From contig JAEWUM010000035.1 in assembly GCA_023459355.1 (NCBI GenBank), positions 1 through 24,198 of the forward strand: a stretch of 24,198 nucleotides of DNA, given 5' to 3'. Of the stretch, positions 1-8,305 are shown piece by piece; position 1 is the first letter of the stretch; every line of letters starts with the position of its first letter. A program made the position numbers and the translations under genes. The notes beneath the pieces were generated by a model that saw nothing but the letters and a program-made list of their open reading frames with translations, was not told where the DNA came from and did not search any database. The stretch is from Bacteroidota bacterium (GTDB taxonomy: Bacteria > Bacteroidota > Bacteroidia > Bacteroidales > Paludibacteraceae).

Positions 1-2
1 CC

Positions 3-1511
3 CAAAAGGCTTTTGATGCTTTTAAAGCGGTACGTGCTAAAATTGATGATTATTTCGTGCGCTGCCGGTTGGCCGAATTCGATCCGGTATCTGCAGATGT
101 ATTGAACACCCTGACAGCCCGTTTTGAAGCTATCAGTTCGAAAGATCTGTCGGGTTGCATGGATGAAATCGCTGAATTTCCATTGGCTAAGATTGAAGCG
201 AACAAGCCTTTAAATTTAAATAAAGGCATCAACCCGGCATGGGCAGGAGCGTTGGCTTCGTTCAAATCGCTGATAACCGAACCGGCAAAAATCAAAAAAG
301 AACTCACGGAAGATGACTGGCAGCAGATTATCGCCGGCTTTGATGCCTTTGTAAGCTGGCAGGCAGAGAAGGCGGGTACAGCTGTGGAAGCGCTTACTTT
401 GGATGGGGTACGTGCAATACTGTCGGATGACTATAAAAACAAGCTGATCGCTTTGGTTGAAAAAGATAAGGAACTGGAAAAAGAAGCCGGCAACATCATA
501 TTGGTGGATCAATTGGTTCGTTATTACAGGGATTTATATCAAATCCTCAATAATTTTGTGACTTTTGCCGATTTCTATGCTCCGAATGCTGAGGCAGTTT
601 TCCAGGCCGGGACATTGTATATCGACCAGCGTAGCTGCAACTTGTGTATCAAAGTGACGGATATGGCCAAACATAACACGATGGCTTCTTATAGCGGTAT
701 TTGTTTGCTGTATTGCGACTGTATCTCCAGGGGAACAAATGAAAAGATGACGATCGTTGTCGGTCTGACGGATGGCGATGTAGATAACTTAACGGTTGGA
801 CGTAATGCCTTGTTCTACGATAAAAAAGGACAGGTGTGGGATGCTTCCATCACCAAAATTATTGATAACCCCATCAGTATCCGGCAAGCATTCTGGTCGC
901 CTTATCGTAAAGTTGCCAAATTCATTTCTACTCAGGTGGAAAAATTTGCAGCATCCAAGGAACAGGAAGTCACCAGTTCTGCTACATCAAATATTGAAAA
1001 AACAACGGTTAAAGTTGATAATGGGTTAGCAGAATCATCTAAAATAAATGTGGCACCAACACCTGCTCCGGCGCCACAACCATTTGATATCGCGAAGTTT
1101 GCCGGTATATTTGCCGCAATCGGACTGGCATTCGGAGCCATTGGTTCGGTGTTGGCTTCAGTGGTCGGTGGATTTCTGGCGCTTGCCTGGTGGAAAATGC
1201 CATTGGCTTTTCTGGGGTTGATATTAGCCATTTCAGGCCCGAGCATGTTGCTGGCCTGGCTGAAACTGCGTAAACGTAATCTGGCTCCGGTGCTGGATGC
1301 CAATGGTTGGGCGATTAATGCCAAAGCAACGATTAATATTCAGTTTGGCCGGACTTTGACACATTTGGCAGAATTACCCAAAAATGCAAAGATAAATATG
1401 GTAGATCCATTCTCTAAAAAGAAAAATCCGATTTTGCCCATATTGATTATTCTTGCAGTGCTGGTAATTGTAGCTTATTACTTGTGGAGATATGGGGTTG
1501 TTTCGTTATGA
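3..1511 (+). CDS. Conserved membrane protein of unknown function (5' end outside window)
   Basis: The reading frame is open from the left edge, so the gene starts upstream and the GTG at 57 is not its start. About 500 residues are visible. The first ~330 are soluble and mostly helical, with a Cys-containing stretch (RSCNLCIK, then LLYCDC) in the middle. A Pro/Ala-rich linker (PTPAPAPQP) leads to a membrane part with two or three hydrophobic segments rich in Gly/Ala, a basic loop (KLRKRN), a soluble stretch beginning APVLDANGWAIN, and a last hydrophobic helix (ILPILIILAVLVIVAYYLW) just before the C-terminus. This suggests a membrane-anchored protein. I do not recognise a named family and assign no function. 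It ends seven bases before a palindromic repeat element and is convergent with the hydrolase gene on the minus strand. Confidence 0.8.
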   Translation, partial: QKAFDAFKAVRAKIDDYFVRCRLAEFDPVSADVLNTLTARFEAISSKDLSGCMDEIAEFPLAKIEANKPLNLNKGINPAWAGALASFKSLITEPAKIKKELTEDDWQQIIAGFDAFVSWQAEKAGTAVEALTLDGVRAILSDDYKNKLIALVEKDKELEKEAGNIILVDQLVRYYRDLYQILNNFVTFADFYAPNAEAVFQAGTLYIDQRSCNLCIKVTDMAKHNTMASYSGICLLYCDCISRGTNEKMTIVVGLTDGDVDNLTVGRNALFYDKKGQVWDASITKIIDNPISIRQAFWSPYRKVAKFISTQVEKFAASKEQEVTSSATSNIEKTTVKVDNGLAESSKINVAPTPAPAPQPFDIAKFAGIFAAIGLAFGAIGSVLASVVGGFLALAWWKMPLAFLGLILAISGPSMLLAWLKLRKRNLAPVLDANGWAINAKATINIQFGRTLTHLAELPKNAKINMVDPFSKKKNPILPILIILAVLVIVAYYLWRYGVVSL

Positions 1512-1517
1512 AATAAA

Positions 1518-1656
1518 TTAGATTTCTCGCTTTGCTCGAAATGACAACAACTTATGATGAATTTAGGAGGTGTTAGTTGGCGACATAGTCGCCAACTAAC
1601 ACCTCCCATCTAAATCCAAACGCCGATTGTCATCCCGAACAAAGTGAGGGATCTAA
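1518..1656. repeat. Palindromic intergenic repeat element with nested hairpin
   Basis: The two ends are inverted copies of a ~29-base sequence of the type TTAGAT-CTC-CTTTG-TCG-ATGACA (1518-1546 and, reversed, 1628-1656), with a few differences. Between them lies a separate perfect hairpin with 19-base arms at 1566-1584 and 1588-1606 and a three-base ATA loop. The element fills the gap between two convergent genes, where its strong stems could end transcription from both sides. The same terminal sequence recurs at 5869-6120, 9014-9222 and 9741-9851, so this is a dispersed family (REP- or MITE-like). Confidence 0.8.
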
Positions 1657-1683
1657 TAATAACCGTGAAAAATACTGGATTAA

Positions 1684-3204
1684 TTAAATCTTCCGTGTTA
1701 CTCCATAAACCGGAACGCTTTCTTTTTTGTACCGGTTGATGGCGGTTACCACAAAGGTGTAGTAGCCTTTCAGATCGGGATTCAATTTCATTAAATCAAG
1801 ATATGCATCCGTGGTGAAGGTAAGGATGTTGGCCGGATCTTCCATGTCGCCGACTTTCTTTCCTTTAAAGGCGTACACCACGTAGTAGGCAATTTTCGAT
1901 CCTTCGGTTTCATGTACGGGATCCCACATCAGGATGGCTTCTTTGTGGTCTTTGAGTATCCTCAGGTTTTGAGGTTGCTGCGCCAGCATACCCATCACAT
2001 TTTTGTTTTCGGGACAAATAGCCTTGTATTTGTAGAAATTGGTTTGCAGACTGTCATTCAGTCCCTGTAAATTCCTCAGGAATGGTTTGGCGCTGAAAAA
2101 CATGGCGCCGCCTACTTCCGGGTATTTTAAATTCAGTCGCAACTGACGGGCAATTTCGTTCGGGGTATTCCATTCTGCTTCTTTCTTGAGTCCGCCCAAA
2201 GCGGAAGCATACAAACCAATATACAGATTCTTGTTGTAAGAGTTCTTTACCCACCAATCAATTAACACCTGATAATCTGCTACCTTTTTACCAATTCCCC
2301 AGTACAATTGAGGCACAACATAATCGATGGTACCTTCCTGTAGCCATTTCAGGATGTCGGCATATAAATCATCGTAATTTTGTACGCCGGCACGGGTGGC
2401 TGAACCTCTTGGATCCACGTTGTCGTTTCTCCATACGCCGAAAGGCGAGATGCCAAAGTCAACCCAGGGTTTTGTGCTTTTAATAGTATGCTGTAATTCA
2501 GCAATCACCATATCCACATTGTTGCGTCTCCAGTCGGCTTTGTTTGTAAACGACCTGGGATACTTACGGAAAGAAGCTTCATCGGGAAATTCTTTGCCTG
2601 CAAGGGGATAGGGGTAGAAATAATCATCCATGTGAATGGCATCGATATCATAACGCTCCACGATATCTTTCACCACCTTATTGAGAAACTCCCGTGTTTC
2701 ATCCAATCCCGGATCAAAATAGTATTTGCCACCGTATTCCACTACCATCTGTTTGTTTTGCTGATAGATGTGGTCTTTACTTAATGATGACAGTTTATCT
2801 CCGTTTAATACGCGGTAGGGATTCAGCCAGATATGAACCTCCATGCATCTTTTATGCGCTTCATCTGTAATGAATTGCATGGGATCGAAATAGGGCTCCG
2901 GTCTTTTACCCTGCTGACCGGTCAGGTATTTCGACCAGGGTTCGAGCGGGGAGAGGTAAAGTGCATCCGCGGTAGGACGGGCCTGAAAGACAAGGGTATT
3001 GATGTTGTTTTGCGCGAGCCCGTCGAGCATCCTGATTAACTCCGCTTTTTGTTCTTTTGTATTGGTTCGTTTCGATGGCCAGTCGATGTTTTCGACAGTT
3101 GCAATCCATACTGCACGCATTTCGCGTTTTTTGTGTTGGGAGAAACCTTGCAGGTTGAGTAAAAGACTGAAAAGTAGTACGTAAATATAGATCGGTGTTC
3201 TCAT
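1684..3204 (-). CDS. Secreted family-10-like glycosyl hydrolase (GHL10/DUF187, YngK-like)
   Basis: About 506 residues. A signal peptide is visible at the N-terminus (basic MRTP, hydrophobic core YIYVLLFSLLLNLQG, then FSQ). The GHL10 barrel follows, with MRAVWIATVENIDWPS, the LVFQARPTADALY strand, VHIWLNPYRV, DAIHMDDYFYPYP and YVVPQLYWGIG. These are hallmark blocks of the bacterial GHL10 family, thought to act on cell-wall or other complex glycans. The last ~95 residues (from about PQNLRILKDHKEAILMWDP) look like a fibronectin type III-like domain. I chose the ATG at 3204; an in-frame TTG nine bases upstream would only add residues before the signal peptide. A TAnnTTTG box lies at 3233-3240. 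Substrate and catalytic residues cannot be fixed by reading. Confidence 0.88.
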   Translation of the reverse strand: MRTPIYIYVLLFSLLLNLQGFSQHKKREMRAVWIATVENIDWPSKRTNTKEQKAELIRMLDGLAQNNINTLVFQARPTADALYLSPLEPWSKYLTGQQGKRPEPYFDPMQFITDEAHKRCMEVHIWLNPYRVLNGDKLSSLSKDHIYQQNKQMVVEYGGKYYFDPGLDETREFLNKVVKDIVERYDIDAIHMDDYFYPYPLAGKEFPDEASFRKYPRSFTNKADWRRNNVDMVIAELQHTIKSTKPWVDFGISPFGVWRNDNVDPRGSATRAGVQNYDDLYADILKWLQEGTIDYVVPQLYWGIGKKVADYQVLIDWWVKNSYNKNLYIGLYASALGGLKKEAEWNTPNEIARQLRLNLKYPEVGGAMFFSAKPFLRNLQGLNDSLQTNFYKYKAICPENKNVMGMLAQQPQNLRILKDHKEAILMWDPVHETEGSKIAYYVVYAFKGKKVGDMEDPANILTFTTDAYLDLMKLNPDLKGYYTFVVTAINRYKKESVPVYGVTRKI

Positions 3205-3232
3205 GTGAAACAAATGCTTGAATTATTGCTCA

Positions 3233-3240
3233 CAAAGATA
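3233..3240 (-). promoter_or_regulatory. Putative promoter -7 box for the GHL10 gene
   Basis: On the minus strand this reads TATCTTTG, which matches the Bacteroidota -7 consensus TAnnTTTG, 28 bases upstream of the ATG at 3204. I see no clear TTG at the usual -33 distance, so the assignment rests on one box. Confidence 0.45.
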
Positions 3241-3274
3241 AAAAATTATCTCATATTTCACGCTTTCACGGTAG

Positions 3275-4564
3275 TTATTTGTCCACCACCTTATCTTTTT
3301 CGTAATCAATATAAGTGATTAATCTCAACGAAGTATCTTTGGTGAAATAACTCCATGCCCAGTTGAAGAATATCACCAATTTGTTTCTGACGCTCAGTAT
3401 CAGCATTAGGTGTAAGAACATCCACACATACCAGGCCAATGGACCTTTAAACCGGAGAAACGGCAATTCTACCACCGCCTTGTGTTTGCCGATCGTGGCC
3501 ATCATCCCCAAATCCTTATATTCGTACGGATTCAGCGTTGCATGCTCATCCTTCAGCATGGCAAGTATGTTTTTACCGAGGTTTTTTGCCTGATTGATAG
3601 CCACATTGGCCACCTGAGGATGTGCTTTCGGATAAAGCGGGGTTTCCATATAAGCAACGTCACCAATCGCGTAAATGTTGTCGTAGTTTTCAAGTTTATT
3701 CAGGCGGTCGACCACATAGCGGTTGTGAACCAGTTGTGCCTTATCAAGTCCCTCAATCACGTTTCCCGTAACACCGGCAGCCCAGATTACATTCCTGGAT
3801 GGTATTTCTTCTCCGTTGCTCAGTAGGGCTACCTTGCCATCGTAACTGCTGAGTATGGTTTCTGTCTTCACGATAACTCCCAGTTTTTCTAAATACGCAC
3901 GGGATGCATTTCTCGATGATTCACTCATGTTGTTCAGCGTATTTTTACTTCCTTCAACCAGAATGATGTTGAATTTCGAAAAATCCACATTGTGATAGTC
4001 CTTGGGAAAAACATCGTTTTTCAATTCGGCAAAAGCCCCTGAGAGTTCAACGCCTGTTGGTCCTGCGCCCACGATGATGATGTTCATCCAGGCCTGTTTG
4101 TCCTCGGGACGAGCAAAAATCTCTTTTTCGAAACTGAAAAGGATTTTATTCCGGATGTCAATCGAATCCTGTGTTGTCTTCATCGAAAAAGAGTTGTTTT
4201 TAATCTCTTCGTTGCCGAAAAAGTTTGTTTTACAGCCGGTTGCAATCACCAAGTGATCGTAAGTTATGGTACGGTCGTAACTGGTAACCAGTTTGTTTTC
4301 TTCGGGAATAATCCGCCGAATATCGGTCATCCTGAAATCAATATTCTTATTTTTTTGAAATATTTTCCGGAAAGGGAAGGAAATACTGGAGGGCTCTAAC
4401 CGGCCGCTGGCGACCTGGTAAAACAAAGGTTGAAACTGATGGTGATTTTGCTTGTCCACAAGCAACACCTTTAAATCTGCCTTGCGCAGGGTCTTCGCCA
4501 GCTGTAACCCGGCAAAACCGCCTCCCATGATTACAACTTTATCGCCTTTCTTAATTTTCTTCAT
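3275..4564 (-). CDS. ndh: Type II NADH:quinone oxidoreductase (NDH-2), FAD-dependent
   Basis: About 429 residues, the usual NDH-2 length. It transfers electrons from NADH to quinone at the membrane surface without pumping protons. The FAD-binding Rossmann motif GGGFAGLQLAKTLR is at the N-terminus. A second dinucleotide-binding motif, IIIVGAGPTGVELSGAFAEL, lies mid-protein and would bind NADH. IWAAGV and the FAD-contacting IYAIGDVAYME block follow. The C-terminus has an aromatic amphipathic stretch (LAWYVWMFLHLMLILSVRNK) typical of NDH-2 membrane attachment. The ATG at 4564 was chosen over an in-frame GTG two codons upstream. The gene is divergent from mgsA with about 100 bases between them. 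Related flavin-dependent disulfide reductases are less likely because there is no redox CxxxxC. Confidence 0.9.
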   Translation of the reverse strand: MKKIKKGDKVVIMGGGFAGLQLAKTLRKADLKVLLVDKQNHHQFQPLFYQVASGRLEPSSISFPFRKIFQKNKNIDFRMTDIRRIIPEENKLVTSYDRTITYDHLVIATGCKTNFFGNEEIKNNSFSMKTTQDSIDIRNKILFSFEKEIFARPEDKQAWMNIIIVGAGPTGVELSGAFAELKNDVFPKDYHNVDFSKFNIILVEGSKNTLNNMSESSRNASRAYLEKLGVIVKTETILSSYDGKVALLSNGEEIPSRNVIWAAGVTGNVIEGLDKAQLVHNRYVVDRLNKLENYDNIYAIGDVAYMETPLYPKAHPQVANVAINQAKNLGKNILAMLKDEHATLNPYEYKDLGMMATIGKHKAVVELPFLRFKGPLAWYVWMFLHLMLILSVRNKLVIFFNWAWSYFTKDTSLRLITYIDYEKDKVVDK

Positions 4565-4615
4565 AATCACATGTGTCGTATGTTATCATAATAAACAAGA
4601 TTATGGAGCTAATGT

Positions 4616-4645
4616 TTGAAAGTTCTCCGTTTTTCCGTAAATTTG
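4616..4645 (+). promoter_or_regulatory. Bacteroidota-type promoter for mgsA
   Basis: TTG at 4616-4618, a 19-base gap, then TAAATTTG at 4638-4645. This is a full match to the TTG / TAnnTTTG promoter pattern at the expected spacing, ending 20 bases before the mgsA ATG. It supports the downstream ATG at 4666 as the start, because the longer open frame from 4573 would place the promoter inside the gene. Confidence 0.65.
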
Positions 4646-4665
4646 TACCGTATAAAAATAAAAAT

Positions 4666-5109
4666 ATGAATAAACAACTTACCATCGCGTTAGTAGCACA
4701 CGATCAGCGTAAAGCGGATATGGTTGAATGGGCGGTTTACAATGCCTCCATGTTATCAAAGCATAAACTGGTATGTACCGGGACAACCGGAAGCCTGATT
4801 CTGAAAGCGTTTGAAGAAAAGGGAATTGAAGCGGATATCAGTTGTGTAAATTCAGGACCCATGGGTGGTGATGCCGAGATTGCAGCCTTAGTTGTACAGA
4901 AAAAAGTAAATCTGTGCGTGTTTCTGATCGATGACCTGAATGCACAGCCGCACGAAGCTGATATCCAGATGTTATTGCGCCAGTGTCGCGTGCATAATAT
5001 ACCGATTGCCTGTAACCGGTTCAGTGCCGATTTAATGATTACCAGTCAGTTGTGGGATGATGATTCTTATGTGCCGACTCCTCCCAATTATGTAAAATTC
5101 AACAGGTAA
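4666..5109 (+). CDS. mgsA: Methylglyoxal synthase
   Basis: A 147-residue protein that converts dihydroxyacetone phosphate to methylglyoxal and phosphate, a glycolytic bypass used when phosphate is limiting or sugar phosphates pile up. It matches the family over its whole length: IALVAHDQRK near the N-terminus (His12), the phosphate-binding CTGTTGSL block, SGPMGGDAEI holding the catalytic aspartate (Asp69), and LNAQPHEAD with the conserved His96. Length equals the usual ~150 residues. The frame stays open upstream to 4573, but that region contains a good promoter and the extra residues do not resemble the family, so I start at 4666. hisA follows 35 bases later on the same strand and may share the transcript. 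Confidence 0.95.
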   Translation: MNKQLTIALVAHDQRKADMVEWAVYNASMLSKHKLVCTGTTGSLILKAFEEKGIEADISCVNSGPMGGDAEIAALVVQKKVNLCVFLIDDLNAQPHEADIQMLLRQCRVHNIPIACNRFSADLMITSQLWDDDSYVPTPPNYVKFNR

Positions 5110-5144
5110 TCGTATTCTTAAATCCTATTTGAAAACATTATTGA

Positions 5145-5867
5145 ATGATTGAAATAATTCCCGCTATCGATTTAATCGATGGTAAGTGCGTGCGTTTATC
5201 ACAAGGTGATTATCAGCAAAAGACCATCTACAACGAAAATCCACTGGAAGTAGCTAAGATGTTTGCAGATGCAGGCATTCGCCGGTTGCATTTAGTTGAT
5301 CTTGATGGCGCAAAAGCACATCACATCGTGAACCACAAAGTGCTGGAAACTATTGCTTCCAAGACCAATCTCATCATCGACTTTGGCGGTGGATTGAAAT
5401 CGGACGATGATTTGCGGATTGCCTTCGAATGTGGCGCTTCGATGGTGACCGGTGGAAGTATCGCCGTGAAGAATCCGGAGGTTTTTGCATCCTGGATTGA
5501 AAAATTCGGAGGAGAAAAAATTATCCTGGGCGCCGATGTTAAAGACGAAAAAATTGCTGTCGGCGGCTGGATTGAAACGACCGACCTCGAATTGATACCT
5601 TTCATTCAAAACTACATGGGCAAAGGCATTTCCAAAGTAATCTGTACCGACATCAGCAAAGATGGTATGCTTTCGGGACCGGCAACCGATTTATATAAAA
5701 AGATGCTTGAACAGGAACCAACCATGTACCTCATCGCCAGTGGGGGAGTCAGCTCTATCCGCGATATCGAAATGCTGATAGAGAACAAGGTGCCGGCTGT
5801 TATCACAGGCAAAGCCATCTATGAGGGTAAAATCAAACTTCAGGAATTGGCAAAGTTTTTAATTTAA
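5145..5867 (+). CDS. hisA: HisA: ProFAR isomerase of histidine synthesis
   Basis: A 240-residue (beta/alpha)8 barrel enzyme that isomerises 5'-ProFAR to PRFAR, the fourth step of histidine synthesis. Both half-barrel signatures are present: IIPAIDLIDGKCVRL with the catalytic Asp8, and VICTDISKDGMLSGP with the second catalytic Asp near residue 170. The two phosphate-binding loops are visible as DFGGGLKS/TGGSIA and ASGGVSS/ITGKAIYEG. Length is normal. None of its usual partners (hisH, hisF, hisB) is next to it; the upstream neighbour is mgsA. It ends just before a cluster of repeat elements. PriA-type dual function cannot be excluded by eye, but nothing suggests a trp-gene role here. Confidence 0.95.
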   Translation: MIEIIPAIDLIDGKCVRLSQGDYQQKTIYNENPLEVAKMFADAGIRRLHLVDLDGAKAHHIVNHKVLETIASKTNLIIDFGGGLKSDDDLRIAFECGASMVTGGSIAVKNPEVFASWIEKFGGEKIILGADVKDEKIAVGGWIETTDLELIPFIQNYMGKGISKVICTDISKDGMLSGPATDLYKKMLEQEPTMYLIASGGVSSIRDIEMLIENKVPAVITGKAIYEGKIKLQELAKFLI

Positions 5868-5868
5868 T

Positions 5869-5895
5869 ATTTCTCGCTTTGTGTTCGGAATGACA
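5869..5895. repeat. Half-copy of the palindromic repeat terminus
   Basis: TTTCTCGCTTTGTGTTCGGAATGACA repeats the end sequence of the element family seen at 1518 and 5911, in the same orientation as the left end of the next element. It has no inverted partner of its own. It begins right after the hisA stop codon and may be the scar of an older copy. Confidence 0.6.
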
Positions 5896-5910
5896 TAATT
5901 CTTTTTCTAC

Positions 5911-6120
5911 TTAGTTCCCTCGCTTTGCTCGGGATGACAACTTTTCAGCGAGTACTATAACCGTCGCACTATCTTTTGCTGTTTTAATAGATTCGTTGCG
6001 ACGACGGTTCGGGAATTCCCGAACCCGTCGCTAAAATTAACATAATCTATATGCTGTCAGTCGCCGACGGGCTATCATAACAATGAACACCTGTCATCCT
6101 GAACGTAGTGAAGGAACTAA
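5911..6120. repeat. Palindromic repeat element, copy A (210 bp)
   Basis: The ends are inverted repeats of about 30 bases (5911-5940 and 6091-6120), beginning TTAGTTCC and ending GGAACTAA. The centre holds a GC-rich palindrome whose core is TTCGGGAATTCCCGAA at 6008-6023, flanked by CGTCG/CGACG blocks that can form further stems. By hand alignment it is about 95% identical over its length to the reverse complement of 9014-9222. It lies between the convergent hisA and antiporter genes. No open reading frame is present. The terminal inverted repeats and the two near-identical copies suggest a MITE-like or REP-like non-autonomous element. Confidence 0.85.
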
Positions 6121-6142
6121 AACTAAGAATCATATTTGTAAT

Positions 6143-8296
6143 CTATTTCTTACGGAACAACCGGGCCACCGTTTTTCCAATTTCATCTAATTTTTCGATG
6201 GGTTCGAGCAGAGAGGGGTTGATGTAATTCTCATTGTCGAGGTCAATAACACCGGCTTGCATCGGATAGATAAGAATGAAACTATTGGGATTGAAGTATT
6301 TCTTCAGGTATGCCGGTATTTTCTCCATATTGCTGTGATAAGACAAGGATTTGTCTCTGCTTAAAACAACAATCAGGTTATCATCCGATTTAATTTCCCT
6401 CGATAAAATCAGGAAATCATCCCAGTCTTCAAATATCTTAAAATCAGCTTCAATAGGGTGTTTCTGATGAACCTCCTTAATCAGGTTCAGGGTTTTCTCG
6501 TGTCCGTAGAATTCCATGACAGCACCCGAATTCTTCGCGATATTCCATACTTTAATCAACCAAAAGGGAAAACCGACTTCATATTCAGCATTTTTGGGAA
6601 TGATTACGATGTGTCGTTTGATGGTAGATATCGGCTGTGTAGCTCTGTAAACAAAAGTGGTAATGTTACTTTTAGTCAGAATTCCTTCGGTCAGGTTGCC
6701 AATAAATGAATCCGACATACCTTTCTTCTCGGTAATGCTCAAGATTAAATCAGAAATATTATGTTCCTTGATTACACTGGTAATGCCATTCACGATATTC
6801 ACGTCATAGCGAAGTAACTTGTGCATGTTTACATCAACAGACGACGCTGATATCAGGGCTTTATCTAATAGTTTGTGCGCGAATTTCAGGTTGTTTTCTT
6901 CTTTGGATGCGTTGTTGATGATATTCAGTCCATATACCCCCTCACGATTTTTCTTCGATTTCAACAAAGAACTCAGGTTTATGAGTTCGTCAACAGTCTC
7001 CGGATAACGCAGGGGAATCAGTATTTTCTCCGTATTATCTGTATCCTCCGCTTCAACGTGGGTATTTTCAGCCAGTGAAATATTCACAGCAGCTTTTTGT
7101 GTTACCAATGAAGCAATGGTGCAAGTAACCAGAATCATGATGATGGTTCCGTTTAAAATACTGTCATTCAGCAGACGAATCGGCTCACCGCCTGGGGTAT
7201 AACCCAGAATCACGTTATATCCCACCAACACAACAGCCAGGGTAGCAGCAGCTTGCGCATTACTCAACCCAAATATCATGTTTCGTTCATCAGCGGTAAA
7301 CCGGAATGATTTCTGGGTAATCCAGGCCGGAATAAACTTAGATACCGTAGCTACAACCGTCAGAATTCCCGCGACATACAGGGAGTTCCAGTCACTGAAA
7401 AAAGCCTTGTAATCAACCAGCATACCGACACCAATCAGAAAGAACGGGATAAAAATAGCGTTTCCAACGAAAGCAATCCGGTTCATCAGCGGAGAAGTCA
7501 CCGGCACCAACCGGTTTAACGACAAACCGGCAAGGAAAGCCCCGATGATGCCTTCTATACCGGCAGCTTCAGCCAATACAGCTCCCAAAAAGACCAGTAC
7601 AAGCACAAAAATATACTGTGATACACTATCGGAATACTGTTTGAAGAACCAACGACCGATGATGGGAAACAGAATCAACACGATAGCCGAAAAAATAATC
7701 AGGGAAATTGATAATCTGGTCCAGAAAACATTGTCAACACCACCGGTGGACATGCCTATGATAACCGCGAAAACAAGTAATGCCAGCGTAACGGTGACAA
7801 TGGTTCCTCCTACGGTAATAACCACTGCTCTGTTTCTGACAACATCCAGCTTGTTTACAATAGGATACGAAATCAGGGTATGAGAAGCAAACATGGTTCC
7901 GATGATGATGGAAGTCGGCATGGAGAAATGCAACAAATAATAACCGCTGATAATTCCCAATGCCATGGGGATAATAAAGGTCAACAGTCCGAAAAAGATA
8001 CTTCTGAAACTGTTCTTTTTTAAATCGCCCAAATCAATTTCCATCCCGGCTAAGAACATAATATACAGCAATCCCGCCGTACCGGAAAGAATGATACCGC
8101 TATCTCGTTCCAGCAAATTGATTCCATGCGGTCCTATAATGACACCGGCTATAATCAATCCTAAGATATGGGGAATTTTTACCTTATTCAGCAAAATAGG
8201 TGCAAAAAGTATGATGATAAGTATCACCAGGAACTTCAGTACCGGATGTTGCAAGGGTAATGTAAAATCATTGATGATCAGTGGTATCATAAGCAT
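6143..8296 (-). CDS. CPA2 cation/proton antiporter with C-terminal UspA-like domain
   Basis: 717 residues. Residues ~10-395 form the membrane part of a monovalent cation:proton antiporter (CPA2, KefB/NapA type), with about a dozen hydrophobic segments. Family marks are IPHILGLIIAGVIIGPHGINLL near the N-terminus, FLAGMEIDLGDLKK, and AGIEGIIGAFLAGLSLNR. The remaining ~310 residues are soluble and resemble tandem universal-stress-protein modules rather than the KTN/TrkA-N domain of KefB, so the regulatory input is probably different. The likely job is pH, Na+ or K+ homeostasis at the inner membrane. It starts nine bases after the Crp/Fnr-family gene, so the two form one operon. The ATG at 8296 was chosen; another in-frame ATG lies two codons in. 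Ion specificity cannot be read from sequence. Confidence 0.88.
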   Translation of the reverse strand: MLMIPLIINDFTLPLQHPVLKFLVILIIILFAPILLNKVKIPHILGLIIAGVIIGPHGINLLERDSGIILSGTAGLLYIMFLAGMEIDLGDLKKNSFRSIFFGLLTFIIPMALGIISGYYLLHFSMPTSIIIGTMFASHTLISYPIVNKLDVVRNRAVVITVGGTIVTVTLALLVFAVIIGMSTGGVDNVFWTRLSISLIIFSAIVLILFPIIGRWFFKQYSDSVSQYIFVLVLVFLGAVLAEAAGIEGIIGAFLAGLSLNRLVPVTSPLMNRIAFVGNAIFIPFFLIGVGMLVDYKAFFSDWNSLYVAGILTVVATVSKFIPAWITQKSFRFTADERNMIFGLSNAQAAATLAVVLVGYNVILGYTPGGEPIRLLNDSILNGTIIMILVTCTIASLVTQKAAVNISLAENTHVEAEDTDNTEKILIPLRYPETVDELINLSSLLKSKKNREGVYGLNIINNASKEENNLKFAHKLLDKALISASSVDVNMHKLLRYDVNIVNGITSVIKEHNISDLILSITEKKGMSDSFIGNLTEGILTKSNITTFVYRATQPISTIKRHIVIIPKNAEYEVGFPFWLIKVWNIAKNSGAVMEFYGHEKTLNLIKEVHQKHPIEADFKIFEDWDDFLILSREIKSDDNLIVVLSRDKSLSYHSNMEKIPAYLKKYFNPNSFILIYPMQAGVIDLDNENYINPSLLEPIEKLDEIGKTVARLFRKK

Positions 8297-8305
8297 TTAT
8301 TTGGA

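Noticed and set aside
57..1511. GTG at 57 as the start of the first gene
   Set aside because: The frame is open to the left edge with protein-like sequence before the GTG, so the gene is truncated by the window.
5292..5609. Antisense reading frames within hisA and similar shadows elsewhere
   Set aside because: They lie opposite well-recognised genes, have no family resemblance and are explained by codon bias of the true gene.
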